This document shows, one piece after another, positions 1 through 8,129 of a stretch of DNA of 64,000 nucleotides (position 1 is the first letter of the stretch; every line of letters begins with the position of its first letter). The stretch is from Actinomycetospora chibensis (GTDB taxonomy: Bacteria; Actinomycetota; Actinomycetes; Mycobacteriales; Pseudonocardiaceae): assembly GCF_028737215.1 (NCBI RefSeq), contig NZ_JAQZAM010000009.1, forward strand, positions 1 to 64,000, given 5' to 3'. Under the pieces are notes generated by a model. The model had not been told where the DNA came from and searched no databases. It was given only the letters and a program-made list of their open reading frames with translations. Both the position numbers and the translations under genes were made by a program.

Positions 1-54
1 CCTTCCGCGCCACCCTGGCCTGGCTCTCATGAACCACCAGACACGCGCTAGCGC

Positions 55-1200
55 TCACTCCACGGGGCCGAAGAACACCCGCAGGTCCGCGACGATCGCC
101 TCCGGCTCCTCCATCGCCGCGAAGTGACCGCCCCGCTCGTGACGGCTCCAGTGGACGATGTTCGTGTTGTCGCGCTCGGCGAACACCTTGATCGTCTGGA
201 AGTCGTGGGCGAACACCTGCACGCCGGTCCGCGCGGCGCTGACCCGCGGCTCGACCCCCGAGTGCGCCTCCTCGAAGTGGTAGCGCGCGGCCGTCGCCAT
301 GGTGTTGGTGAACCAGTAGAGCGAGACCTGGGTGAGGATCTGCTCCTCGCCGACCAGGCTCGTCCCGTTGCCGAAGGAGGTGAACAGCTCGTTGTACGCG
401 AGCTGGCCGACCGGGGAGTCGGCGAGCCCGACGGCCACCGTCTGCGGGCGCGAGCCGTTCATCTGGTTGTAGCCACCCACCGCCTGGAACCACTGCATGT
501 GCTCCAGCCCGGCGTAGTCCGACGGCTCGAGGCGCTCGAACTCGCTCGGGTCGCCCGACGGGAAGCTGAACAGGTGCAGGACGTGCAGGCCGAGGAACCC
601 GGGCGGGTCGAGGAGGCCGAGCTCGCGCGCGACCATGGCGCCGCCGTCGCTGCCGTGGGCGCCGTAGGACTCGTAGCCGAGCCGGCGCATGAGGGTGTCG
701 TAGGTGCGCGCGACCCGGGCCATCGTCCAGCCGCGGTCTGCCACCGGCGTCGAGAACCCGAACCCCGGCATCGACGGCACGACCACCGAGAACGCGTCCT
801 GCGCGCGTCCGCCGTGGGCGACGGGGTCGGTGAGCGGGCCGATCATGTCCAGGAACTCGGCGAACGAGCCCGGGTAGGTGTGCAGCAGGAGCAGCGGCGT
901 CGCGTCCGCCTCGGCCGACGGCACGTGGACGACGTGGACGGTCTGGCCGTCGATCTCGGTCAGGTAGTTCGGCACGGCGTTCATCCGCTTCTCCTGGGCG
1001 CGCCAGTCGAACGTCGTGCGCCACCGCTCGACCATCGCGGCGAGGTAGTGGTTCGGCGTGCCGTAGTCCCAGTCGTCCCCGGGGGCCGGGCGCGGCAGGC
1101 GGGTGCGGGCCAGCCGGTCGGCGAGGTCGTCGAGCTCGGCCTGCGGGACCTCGATGGTGAAGCGGCCGATGGCGGTGCTGCTGCTGGTGTCGCTGCTCAT
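55..1200 (-). CDS. Epoxide hydrolase-like alpha/beta hydrolase with EHN domain
   Basis: This 381-residue protein probably hydrolyses epoxides to diols in the cytoplasm. The first ~110 residues match the epoxide-hydrolase N-terminal (EHN) domain, with the WDYG and WR..FDWR pattern. An alpha/beta-hydrolase fold follows: the oxyanion-hole motif HTYPGS at ~107, the nucleophile elbow GSDGG with Asp185, and a late catalytic histidine at ~359 in GGHFAAMEEP. An Asp nucleophile instead of Ser is what separates epoxide hydrolases from esterases. The ATG at 1200 follows a TATCGT -10-like hexamer by only 6 nt, so the transcript may be leaderless. It is divergent from the WYL regulator at 1263, which could control it. 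The substrate cannot be told from sequence. Confidence 0.9.
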   Translation of the reverse strand: MSSDTSSSTAIGRFTIEVPQAELDDLADRLARTRLPRPAPGDDWDYGTPNHYLAAMVERWRTTFDWRAQEKRMNAVPNYLTEIDGQTVHVVHVPSAEADATPLLLLHTYPGSFAEFLDMIGPLTDPVAHGGRAQDAFSVVVPSMPGFGFSTPVADRGWTMARVARTYDTLMRRLGYESYGAHGSDGGAMVARELGLLDPPGFLGLHVLHLFSFPSGDPSEFERLEPSDYAGLEHMQWFQAVGGYNQMNGSRPQTVAVGLADSPVGQLAYNELFTSFGNGTSLVGEEQILTQVSLYWFTNTMATAARYHFEEAHSGVEPRVSAARTGVQVFAHDFQTIKVFAERDNTNIVHWSRHERGGHFAAMEEPEAIVADLRVFFGPVE

Positions 1201-1206
1201 GGGAGA

Positions 1207-1212
1207 ACGATA
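1207..1212 (-). promoter_or_regulatory. Putative -10 for the epoxide hydrolase gene
   Basis: The minus strand reads TATCGT, six nucleotides before the ATG at 1200. That spacing places the transcription start at or next to the start codon, the arrangement of leaderless actinobacterial mRNAs. No convincing -35 was seen. Confidence 0.4.
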
Positions 1213-1262
1213 GGAACCAACCAGGCACGTTTCGTTCCTCGTTTACCGGCAGGATTCACCTC

Positions 1263-2219
1263 GTGCGCGACACCTCGGCCCGGATGCTGGCCCTCCTCTC
1301 GCTGCTCCAGTCCCGCCCCGACTGGCCGGGACCGGAGCTCGCCGCCCGCCTCGGGGTGAGCACCCGGACGATCCGCAACGACGTGGCGCGGCTGCGCGAG
1401 CTCGGCTACCCCGTCGACGCGGAGACGGGCCGGACCGGGCGCTACCGGCTCGGGGTCGGGGCCTCCCTGCCCCCGCTGCTGCTCGACGACGACGAGGCCG
1501 TGGCGATCGCCCTCGGGCTGCGCGCCGGCACCGGGCTCGCCGGGACCCGGGAGGCCGGGGACCGCGCGCTCGCCAAGCTCGACCGCGTCCTGCCCCATCG
1601 CCTGCGCCGCACCCTCGCCGCCCTCACCCAGGCCACCGACCGTGGGCCGGAGAACACCGGGTCCGACGCGCCCGACCCCGAGGTCGACCCGGCTCTGCTG
1701 CGCGCGCTCGCCGAGGCGATCCGCGACCGGACGTCGCTGCGGGTCGGCGGGGGTGCCGACGGACCCACCCGGCTCCTCGAGCCCTACCGCCTCGTGAGCT
1801 GGCAGCGCCGCTGGTACGTGGTGGTGCGCGACCCCCGGGACGACCGCTGGACGGTGCTGCGCGCCGACGGCCTGGACCTGCGCACGCCGGGCGGCGGACG
1901 CTTCACGCCCGTCGAGCCACCCGAGGACCTCACCGATCTGGTGCTCCGCGAGGTCGCGGCGTCCGGGTGGTCGGTGCACGCGCGGATCGTGGTCCACGCC
2001 CCAGCGGCGGAGGTGCTCGCGCACATCAATCCCGCGGTGGGTGTGGTCGAGCCGCGCGACGAGCACAGCTGCGTGCTCGTGACCGGCGCGGACAGCGTCG
2101 CCACCGTGTCCGCCTACATCGGGATGCTGGACATGGACTTCCACGTCGACGGCCCGCCCGAGCTCGTGGCCCAGCTGCGTACGACCGGCGAGCGCTACCT
2201 GCGGGCCGTCGGCGAGTGA
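1263..2219 (+). CDS. WYL-domain (YafY-type) transcriptional regulator
   Basis: The 318-residue protein starts with a DeoR/HTH_11-type helix-turn-helix (residues ~8-60, containing LAARLGVSTRTIRNDVARL). The WYL ligand-sensing domain follows in the second half (around LLEPYRLVSWQRRWYVVVRD), then a C-terminal WCX-type extension. Such proteins are DNA-binding repressors or activators, often responding to nucleic acid or small ligands. The GTG at 1263 is preceded by CAGGAT seven nucleotides upstream, so a leaderless transcript is plausible. Only 62 bp separates it from the divergent epoxide hydrolase, its most likely target beside itself. Family assignment is firm; the ligand is unknown. Confidence 0.9.
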   Translation: MRDTSARMLALLSLLQSRPDWPGPELAARLGVSTRTIRNDVARLRELGYPVDAETGRTGRYRLGVGASLPPLLLDDDEAVAIALGLRAGTGLAGTREAGDRALAKLDRVLPHRLRRTLAALTQATDRGPENTGSDAPDPEVDPALLRALAEAIRDRTSLRVGGGADGPTRLLEPYRLVSWQRRWYVVVRDPRDDRWTVLRADGLDLRTPGGGRFTPVEPPEDLTDLVLREVAASGWSVHARIVVHAPAAEVLAHINPAVGVVEPRDEHSCVLVTGADSVATVSAYIGMLDMDFHVDGPPELVAQLRTTGERYLRAVGE

Positions 2220-2232
2220 GACGGCCGACGGC

Positions 2233-2889
2233 TCAGTCGACGCGGCCGGAGAGGCGCCGGCGTTCGGGAACGAGCTCGTCGAGCCAGGAAGCGACGGCGT
2301 CGCGAACCAGGCCCTTCGCCTTCAGCGAGTGATCGCCGCGCACGGTGACGACCCGGCGGTGCTTCCCCGGCGACGGGACCCCGAACCGGTCGTTCTCCCC
2401 CGACACCGCGAGCACCGGTATCCCCGCGTCGTCGACGGCGTCGATCTCGGGACCGCGGTCCGGACGCGTGCCGTCCCGACGCGCCGGGGCGAGCAGCGGG
2501 AACGCCAGGGTGAGCACCCCGACCGGGGCCGGGTCGGCGGACACGGCACCCCGGCACGCGACACGGGCGCCGGACGAGCGGCCGCCGTGGATCTGCGGGG
2601 TGTCCGGGAACCGGTCGGTGAGCGCCGCGAGGACACACGCCCAGGACTCGTCGAGCTGCGCCGCCGGCGCGGGGGCCTTCCGTCTGGCGACGCGGTACGG
2701 CTGCAGCACCCGGGCCACGGCGAAGAGCCCGGCTGCCTGCCGCGCCGCCAGCAGATCGGGCGCCTCGATGCCCCCGCCCGCCCCGTGGCCGAGCACCAGG
2801 AGTCCGAAGCAGAGGTTCGGCGCCTCCAGGGCGACCCGGGCGGGCCCGTGCGGTGTGGCGACCTCGAACTCGTCGACGTCGACGATCAC
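2233..2889 (-). CDS. Small alpha/beta hydrolase of the dienelactone-hydrolase/KANL3-Tex30 type
   Basis: This 218-residue cytoplasmic hydrolase has the full set of alpha/beta-hydrolase landmarks: oxyanion-side LVLGHGAGGG (~30), the nucleophile elbow GGRSSGAR (~105), an Asp in SGENDRFG and a terminal His in VRGDHSLK. The family contains uncharacterised esterase-like enzymes and the substrate is unknown. The chosen start is the GTG at 2889, which overlaps the stop of the upstream SRAP gene by four bases (GTGA). The two are therefore translationally coupled and co-transcribed leftward. A longer open frame runs upstream but only as antisense of the SRAP reading frame. Confidence 0.85.
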   Translation of the reverse strand: MIVDVDEFEVATPHGPARVALEAPNLCFGLLVLGHGAGGGIEAPDLLAARQAAGLFAVARVLQPYRVARRKAPAPAAQLDESWACVLAALTDRFPDTPQIHGGRSSGARVACRGAVSADPAPVGVLTLAFPLLAPARRDGTRPDRGPEIDAVDDAGIPVLAVSGENDRFGVPSPGKHRRVVTVRGDHSLKAKGLVRDAVASWLDELVPERRRLSGRVD

Positions 2890-3674
2890 TGCGTCGCCGG
2901 GACGTCGGCCTCGAGATCCAGGTCGAGGCCCACCTGCTCGGGCTCTTCGTGGGTCTCCTCGAGCAGCTCCGGCCCGTGGTTCTTCACGTTGTTGACCTTC
3001 GTGGAGACCTGGCGCAGCTCGAACGATGTCAGCAGCTCGGGCGGGGGCGGCTCGAGGAGGTCGGTGGGATCGTCGTTGTCCGGGTCGAGCCACGCCTTCC
3101 AGCGCTCGGCCGGGAGCACGAGCGGCATCCGGTGGTGGATCTCGGTGAGCGGGCCCGCGGCGTCGATGGTGACGACCGTCGTGCTGATCAGCGGTGACGT
3201 CCCCGTGGGCGCGTCCTTCGGCCGCCACGTCTCCCAGAGGCCCGCGAAGGCGATCGAGCGTCCGCCGGGCAGCGTGATGAAGTACGGGATCTTGCGTCCG
3301 CCGGGGCCGTCGCGCTGCCACTCGAACCAGCCGTCGGCCGGGAGCAGGCAGCGTCGCCCCCTGGCCGCACGGCGGAACGCGGGCTTGCTGGTCAGCGAGT
3401 CGGACCGCGCGTTGATCATCCGGCTGCCGACCTTCGGGTCGTCCGCCCAACCCGGCACCAGACCCCAGCGCATGGCGCGCAGGCTGCGCTCGAGCCGCTG
3501 GGGGTCGGCCTTCCCGGCGCCGTCGCGCGGGTGCCGGTCGACGACGGCGAGCACCGTCGTGGTGGGCGCGACGTTGTGCTCGGGTCCGGGCCACGCGCCC
3601 TCGGTGGCGTCGACGGCGTCGAACTCCTCGGCGAGGGTCGCCGGGTCCTTCGCCTGGCTGTAGCGGCCGCACAT
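2886..3674 (-). CDS. SRAP-domain abasic-site DNA-protein crosslinking protein (YedK/HMCES family)
   Basis: The protein begins MCGRYSQ, so Cys2 becomes the N-terminal nucleophile after Met removal. This family uses it to trap abasic sites in single-stranded DNA as a thiazolidine crosslink. Other active-site landmarks are visible: HNVAPTTT (Asn34), WFEWQ (Glu118) and EIHHRMP (His180). At 262 residues it is near family length, with an acidic, poorly conserved C-terminal tail. The position immediately before aroA on the opposite strand matches Rv3226c next to aroA in M. tuberculosis. The ATG sits just after a GGAGG and is also seven nucleotides from a CAGGAT hexamer. Role: protection of replication forks from abasic damage. 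Confidence 0.95.
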   Translation of the reverse strand: MCGRYSQAKDPATLAEEFDAVDATEGAWPGPEHNVAPTTTVLAVVDRHPRDGAGKADPQRLERSLRAMRWGLVPGWADDPKVGSRMINARSDSLTSKPAFRRAARGRRCLLPADGWFEWQRDGPGGRKIPYFITLPGGRSIAFAGLWETWRPKDAPTGTSPLISTTVVTIDAAGPLTEIHHRMPLVLPAERWKAWLDPDNDDPTDLLEPPPPELLTSFELRQVSTKVNNVKNHGPELLEETHEEPEQVGLDLDLEADVPATQ

Positions 3675-3766
3675 GCCTCCATCCTGGCACCGGACGCCGA
3701 CACCCTGCGGACGATCACCCGCGGGTCCGCTCCCCCGGTGTCGCTCCGGCGCGGGAGGATGGGGTC

Positions 3767-5092
3767 ATGACCGACGTGCTCGAGCCCTGGCCCGCCCCGA
3801 CCGCGGGCGGGCCCGTGCGCGGGACGGTGTCGGTGCCCGGGTCGAAGTCGGTCACCAACCGGGCGCTGGTCCTCGCCGCGCTCGGCACCGACGGCGTCAC
3901 CCGGCACGTCCGCGGGGCCGCCCGCTCGCGCGACACCACACTCATGGCCGGCGCGCTCGAGGCGCTGGGGGCCACCGTCACCCTCACCGAGGGCCGCACC
4001 GGCACCGTCGACCTCGCCGTCACCGCCCCCGGCACCTTCCACGGCGGGCACGTCGACTGCGGGCTGGCCGGCACCGTCATGCGCTTCGTCCCGCCGGTCG
4101 CCGCGCTGGCCGACGGGCCTGTCGTGCTCGACGGCGACCCGCGGGCCCGCGAGCGGCCCATGGGCGGCATCGTCGCCGGCCTGCGCGGGCTCGGCGTCGG
4201 GGTGGTGGGCGAGACCCTGCCGCTGACCGTCACCGGCGGCCCGCAGCCGGCCGGGGGCGAGGTGACCGTGGACGCGTCGGCGTCCAGCCAGTTCGTGTCC
4301 GGGCTGCTGCTCTCCGGGGCCCGCTACACCCGCGGCGTGACCGTCGTCCACGCCGGCGAGCGCGGGGTGCCGTCGCTGCCGCACGTGGCGATGACCGTGG
4401 CGATGCTGCGCGACGCCGGGGTCACCGTCGGGCAGGACGGCGGGGAGGGCGCCGCGCGCTGGCACGTGGCGCCAGGCCCCGTGCAGGCGCCGGCGGTGCT
4501 CGACGTCGAGCCCGACCTCTCGGGCGCCGCCGTGTACCTGGCCGCGGCCGTCGCCACCGGTGGCGAGGTGACGGTGGCCGGCTGGCCGGACACCGACCTG
4601 CAGCCCGGGGGCATCGTGCTCCGGGTGCTCGAGGCCTTCGGCGCCCGCGTCGAGCTCGGCGCCGCGGGGCTCACGGTGCGCGGACCCGACCGGCTCCGGG
4701 GCGTGGACGTGGACCTCACCGAGGTCAGCGAGCTCACGCCGACCGTGGCGGCGCTGGCGGCGGTCGCCGCGAGGGACGGGGCGACGTCGCGGCTGCGGGG
4801 CGTGGGCCACATCCGCGGCCACGAGACCGACCGCCTCGCCGCACTCGCCGCGGAGCTGGGCACCGTGGGCGCCCGGGTCACCGAGACCGAGGACGGGCTG
4901 GAGATCGCCCCGGCGCCGCTGTCGGCGCCGACCCGGCCGTGGCGCGCCTACGCCGACCACCGGATGGCCACCGCCGGCGCGATCGTCGGGCTGGTCGTCG
5001 ACGGCGTGCGCGTGGACGACGTCGCGGCCACCACCAAGACCCTGCCCGACTTCGCCGCCGACTGGCCGATGCTCGTCGGCGCCGGGGCCTGA
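3767..5092 (+). CDS. aroA: 5-enolpyruvylshikimate-3-phosphate synthase
   Basis: This enzyme transfers the enolpyruvyl group of PEP to shikimate-3-phosphate, the sixth step of the shikimate pathway. The 441 residues show the typical signatures: GSKSVTNRALV (~27), CGLAGTVMRFVPP (~97), ASSQFVSGLLLSG (~175), EPDLSGAAVYLA (~248), the HETDRLAALAAELG loop and YADHRMATAGA near the end. Length matches mycobacterial AroA. The next gene, rsgA, starts seven bases after the stop, so the two form an operon. A GGAGG-like GGGAGG lies upstream of the ATG. Confidence 0.97.
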   Translation: MTDVLEPWPAPTAGGPVRGTVSVPGSKSVTNRALVLAALGTDGVTRHVRGAARSRDTTLMAGALEALGATVTLTEGRTGTVDLAVTAPGTFHGGHVDCGLAGTVMRFVPPVAALADGPVVLDGDPRARERPMGGIVAGLRGLGVGVVGETLPLTVTGGPQPAGGEVTVDASASSQFVSGLLLSGARYTRGVTVVHAGERGVPSLPHVAMTVAMLRDAGVTVGQDGGEGAARWHVAPGPVQAPAVLDVEPDLSGAAVYLAAAVATGGEVTVAGWPDTDLQPGGIVLRVLEAFGARVELGAAGLTVRGPDRLRGVDVDLTEVSELTPTVAALAAVAARDGATSRLRGVGHIRGHETDRLAALAAELGTVGARVTETEDGLEIAPAPLSAPTRPWRAYADHRMATAGAIVGLVVDGVRVDDVAATTKTLPDFAADWPMLVGAGA

Positions 5093-5099
5093 GCGGCCC

Positions 5100-6143
5100 A
5101 TGTCACCGAGCGGGGCGCGGGGTGGCGGGCGCGGGGAGACGTCGCGCCTCGACGAGTCCGACGTCCGCGTCCGTCCGGGGCGCGGCACCCGCCCGCGCTC
5201 GAAGCGACGCCCCGACCACGCCGACGCGGAGGCGGCGATGGTCGTCGCCGTCGACCGCGGGCGCTGGACCTGCGCGCCCGACGAGGACCCGTCCCGGCGC
5301 GTGGTCGCGATGCGGGCCCGGGAGCTGGGCCGGACGCCGGTGGTCGTCGGCGACCGCGTCGATCTCGTCGGCGACGTCTCGGGTGGTGACGACGCCCTGG
5401 CGCGCATCGTCCGCGTCGCCGAGCGCAGCAGCGTCCTGCGCCGCACCGCGGACGACACCGACCCCTACGAGCGCGTGGTCGTCGCCAACGCGTCACACCT
5501 GGTGATCGTCACCGCGCTGGCCGACCCGGTGCCCCGCACCGGCTTCGTCGACCGCGCGCTCGTCGCGGCCTACGCGGGCGGGCTGACGCCGGTGCTGTGC
5601 CTGACGAAGGCCGACCTCGCCGACCCGGCCGAGTTCGCCGGCAACTACGCCGAGCTCGACCTGCCGGTGGTCGTGACGCGGTCCGACCGCGATCCCGGGG
5701 AGCTGCGCGAGGTGGTCACCGGTCGGGTGTCGGCGCTCATCGGGCACTCCGGGGTCGGCAAGTCGACGCTGGTCAACACCCTCGTCCCCGACGCCGACCG
5801 CGCCGTCGGTGTCGTCTCCGGAGTGGGCAAGGGGCGGCACACGTCGACCTCGGCGGTGGCCCTCCCGCTGCCCGACCACTCGGGGTGGGTCGTCGACACC
5901 CCGGGCATCCGGTCCTTCGGGCTCGCGCACATCGCCCCCGACGACGTGGTGGCGGCGTTCGGCGACCTCGCGGCGGCGATCGAGGAGTGCCCGCGCGGCT
6001 GCGCGCACCTGGGCCCGCCGTCGGACCCGGAGTGCGCGCTCGACACCGAGGTGGCGGCGGGCCGCCTCGGCCCCGGGCGCCTCGACGCGCTGCGCCGGGT
6101 GCTCACCGCGCTGCGGACCCCGGCGTGGGAGACCGGAGGGTGA
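5100..6143 (+). CDS. rsgA: Ribosome small-subunit-dependent GTPase A
   Basis: RsgA is a circularly permuted GTPase that checks late 30S subunit maturation and leaves the subunit on GTP hydrolysis. An OB-fold region (~40-120) comes first, then the permuted motifs: G4 TKAD at ~166 precedes G1 GHSGVGKSTLVN at ~217 and G3 DTPGIRSFG at ~265. A zinc-binding tail contains CPRGCAHLGPPSDPEC. Length is 347 residues. It follows aroA by seven bases, as in Mycobacterium. Its stop is only three bases from the end of the convergent kinase gene. Confidence 0.96.
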   Translation: MSPSGARGGGRGETSRLDESDVRVRPGRGTRPRSKRRPDHADAEAAMVVAVDRGRWTCAPDEDPSRRVVAMRARELGRTPVVVGDRVDLVGDVSGGDDALARIVRVAERSSVLRRTADDTDPYERVVVANASHLVIVTALADPVPRTGFVDRALVAAYAGGLTPVLCLTKADLADPAEFAGNYAELDLPVVVTRSDRDPGELREVVTGRVSALIGHSGVGKSTLVNTLVPDADRAVGVVSGVGKGRHTSTSAVALPLPDHSGWVVDTPGIRSFGLAHIAPDDVVAAFGDLAAAIEECPRGCAHLGPPSDPECALDTEVAAGRLGPGRLDALRRVLTALRTPAWETGG

Positions 6144-6146
6144 GCG

Positions 6147-6740
6147 TCAACCGCTGAGCACGACGTCGGCCCGGTGCGCCGTCGCGGCGATCATCCGGGC
6201 GTTGGCCCCGTCGCTGCCGTCCGCCCGGGCCACCGCCTCGGCGTGGCCGCGGCCGTGCCGCTCGTGGCGCGCGATCAGCCGGGCGCGGCGGACGTCCTCG
6301 TCGGGGGCGAGGAACCAGGCCTCGTCCAGCAACGCCCGGATGCCGTCCCACGGGGGCTCGTCGAGCAGCAGGTAGTTGCCCTCGGTGACGACGACCAGCG
6401 CCCCGGGCGGGACCTCGAGGGCCCCGGCGATCGGCTCCTCGACCTCTCGCCGGAACTCGGGCGCCCACACCGTCGCCGCGCGGGAGCGCACGCGGTCGAG
6501 GAAGGCGACGTAGCCCGCGGCGTCGAAGGTGTCCGGGGCGCCCTTGCGGTCGCGGCGGTCCAGGCGGTCGAGCACCGAGTTCGCCAGGTGCCAGCCGTCC
6601 ATCCCCACCACGGCGACCTCGGGACCGGCCAGCGACGCGGCGAGCGTGGACTTGCCCGCGCCGGGCCCGCCGACGATGCCGAGGAGGCGGCGGCGGCCGT
6701 CGGAGCGGGCGGCGTCGAGGAGGTGCGCGATATCGGTCAC
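6147..6740 (-). CDS. P-loop nucleoside/pantothenate-kinase-like protein
   Basis: The 197-residue protein carries Walker A GGPGAGKSTLA (~20), then VVGMDGWHL and late VVTEGNYLLLD. This pattern is shared by uridine kinase and pantothenate kinase (PRK/PanK) relatives, including YggC/FrcK-type sugar kinases. It phosphorylates a small metabolite whose identity cannot be read here. I prefer the GTG at 6740: a GATAGT -10-like hexamer ends seven bases upstream, giving a leaderless start. The GTG at 6749 would lie inside that hexamer. The photolyase-like gene begins only 17 bp away on the other strand. Confidence 0.85.
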   Translation of the reverse strand: MTDIAHLLDAARSDGRRRLLGIVGGPGAGKSTLAASLAGPEVAVVGMDGWHLANSVLDRLDRRDRKGAPDTFDAAGYVAFLDRVRSRAATVWAPEFRREVEEPIAGALEVPPGALVVVTEGNYLLLDEPPWDGIRALLDEAWFLAPDEDVRRARLIARHERHGRGHAEAVARADGSDGANARMIAATAHRADVVLSG

Positions 6741-6746
6741 GACGCG

Positions 6747-6753
6747 CACTATC
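6747..6753. promoter_or_regulatory. Putative overlapping bidirectional -10 elements
   Basis: CACTAT on the plus strand (6747-6752) and GATAGT on the minus strand (6748-6753) are overlapping -10-like hexamers, each keeping the A at position 2 and the T at position 6. The plus hexamer ends five bases before the ATG at 6758, and the minus hexamer ends seven bases before the GTG at 6740. Both genes may therefore be transcribed as leaderless mRNAs from one shared AT-rich patch in otherwise GC-rich DNA. Confidence 0.4.
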
Positions 6754-6757
6754 GCCG

Positions 6758-8065
6758 ATGAGCGGGTACGCCCGGCCGGTGCAGCTCCCCGTTCCCTCTC
6801 CCGGGCCCGACGCCGCGGTGCGATTCGTCCGTGAGCACCTCGCCGACCTCACGTGCGACACCCCGGCGGCCTCGGAGAACATCCGGGGCGGGCAGACCGC
6901 GGCGGACGCCGCCCTGGCCGCGCTCGACGTCACGGGCTACGCCGGGAGCCGCAACCAGGTGTGGCCGCCGGAGCGCCGCGGGGCGTCGCGGATGTCCCCT
7001 TACGTCCGCTACAACCTCGTCGACCTGCCCACGCTGTGGGACCACGTCGCGGACGCGCCGTCGAACGACCGCCGGAAGTACCGCGACGAGCTGGCCTGGC
7101 AGGAGTTCACCCGCCACCTCTACGCCCGCTTCGGGCGCGACGGACGGCCGGCGCTGCGCGAGGAGCTGCGGGCCCTGCCGCCGCAGCCGTCCAAGGTGTG
7201 GGACGAGCCGTGGCCCCGGGACATGCGGTGCATGGACGCCACGGTGGGCGAGCTGCACGCCGACGGCTGGCTGGTGAACCAGACGCGGATGTGGCTGGCC
7301 AGCCAGTGGACCGTGCGGGCCGGGGCGCGGTGGCGCGACGGCGAGGAGGAGTTCTTCACCCACCTCCTGGACGGCTCCCGCGCCGCCAACCGCCTGAACT
7401 GGCAGTGGACCACCGGCGCCGGCAACGGCAAGGCCTACGCGTTCTCCCGCTGGCAGGTGGAGAAGCGGGCGCCGGCCCTGTGCCGGGAGTGCGCCCTGCG
7501 CGACGCCTGCCCGGTGGCGTCGTGGCCCGCCGACCAGCGGACCTCGCGGGTCGCGGTCTCGGACCTGCTGCGCGGCGACCCCGACCCGGCCGTGACCGCC
7601 GGGCCGGAGTCAGACGGGCCGGAGTCCGCCGGCCCGGAGTCCGGCGGGCCCGAGTCCGCCGACGGCGACGCCGCGGTCGACGCCGTGTGGCTGACGGGCG
7701 AGTCGCTCGGGGACGCCGACCGCGCGCTGGTGGCCCATCCCGACGTTCCGGCGGTGTTCTGCTTCGACGAACCGCTGCTGAGCGGGCTGATGCTCTCGGG
7801 CAAGCGGCTGGTGTTCCTCGTCGAGACCCTGGCCGACCTCGCCACCCGGCGTCCCGTCGAGATCCGGCGGGGCCGGGTCGCCGACGAGCTCGCCGGGCGT
7901 CGTCTCGCGGTGACCTTCGCGCCGGTGCCGGGGTTCCGCCGCCGCGCCGCCAAGCTCGAGCCCGCGGTGGTCCACCCGTGGCCCTGGCTCTTCCGCCCGC
8001 GCGCCGGTCGCATCCAGTCCTACTCGGCGTGGCGCAAGGGGATGCCCGCGCAGCCCGACCGCTGA
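6758..8065 (+). CDS. Photolyase/cryptochrome-like protein with swapped domain order and Fe-S cysteines
   Basis: This 435-residue protein is a member of the DNA photolyase/cryptochrome superfamily in an unusual order. The FAD-binding helical domain comes first (~40-240), with GGQTAADAAL, SRMSPYVRYNL, LAWQEFTRHLY, MDATVGELHADGWLVNQTRM and NRLNWQWTTGAG. Cys158, Cys242, Cys245 and Cys251 have nearly the spacing of the four [4Fe-4S] ligands of prokaryotic (6-4)/FeS-BCP photolyases. A linker of GPES repeats (~282-302) follows. The C-terminus (~305-430) then looks like the normally N-terminal alpha/beta antenna domain: VWLTGESLGDADRAL, VFCFDEPLLSG, RLVFLVETLADL and a closing SYSAWRKG. It probably repairs UV lesions or acts as a blue-light receptor; that is inference. 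It is divergent from the kinase gene and 64 bp before the DUF5710 gene. Confidence 0.85.
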   Translation: MSGYARPVQLPVPSPGPDAAVRFVREHLADLTCDTPAASENIRGGQTAADAALAALDVTGYAGSRNQVWPPERRGASRMSPYVRYNLVDLPTLWDHVADAPSNDRRKYRDELAWQEFTRHLYARFGRDGRPALREELRALPPQPSKVWDEPWPRDMRCMDATVGELHADGWLVNQTRMWLASQWTVRAGARWRDGEEEFFTHLLDGSRAANRLNWQWTTGAGNGKAYAFSRWQVEKRAPALCRECALRDACPVASWPADQRTSRVAVSDLLRGDPDPAVTAGPESDGPESAGPESGGPESADGDAAVDAVWLTGESLGDADRALVAHPDVPAVFCFDEPLLSGLMLSGKRLVFLVETLADLATRRPVEIRRGRVADELAGRRLAVTFAPVPGFRRRAAKLEPAVVHPWPWLFRPRAGRIQSYSAWRKGMPAQPDR

Positions 8066-8129
8066 GCGCGCCCCCGGGGGTCGGGGCGACCTGCCATCCT
8101 CCCGGGCAGGAGCTGCCGAGGGGGTCGGG

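Noticed and set aside
1-54. C-terminal end of a rightward gene (frame ending with TGA at 30-32)
   Set aside because: Only nine codons (ending ATLAWLS) are inside the window, too few to support a gene; a GCGCTAGCGC palindrome follows but is too short to call a terminator.
124-1359. Long open frame opposite the epoxide hydrolase
   Set aside because: Arg/Val-rich translation typical of the antisense strand of high-GC genes, with no recognisable motif and no ribosome site.
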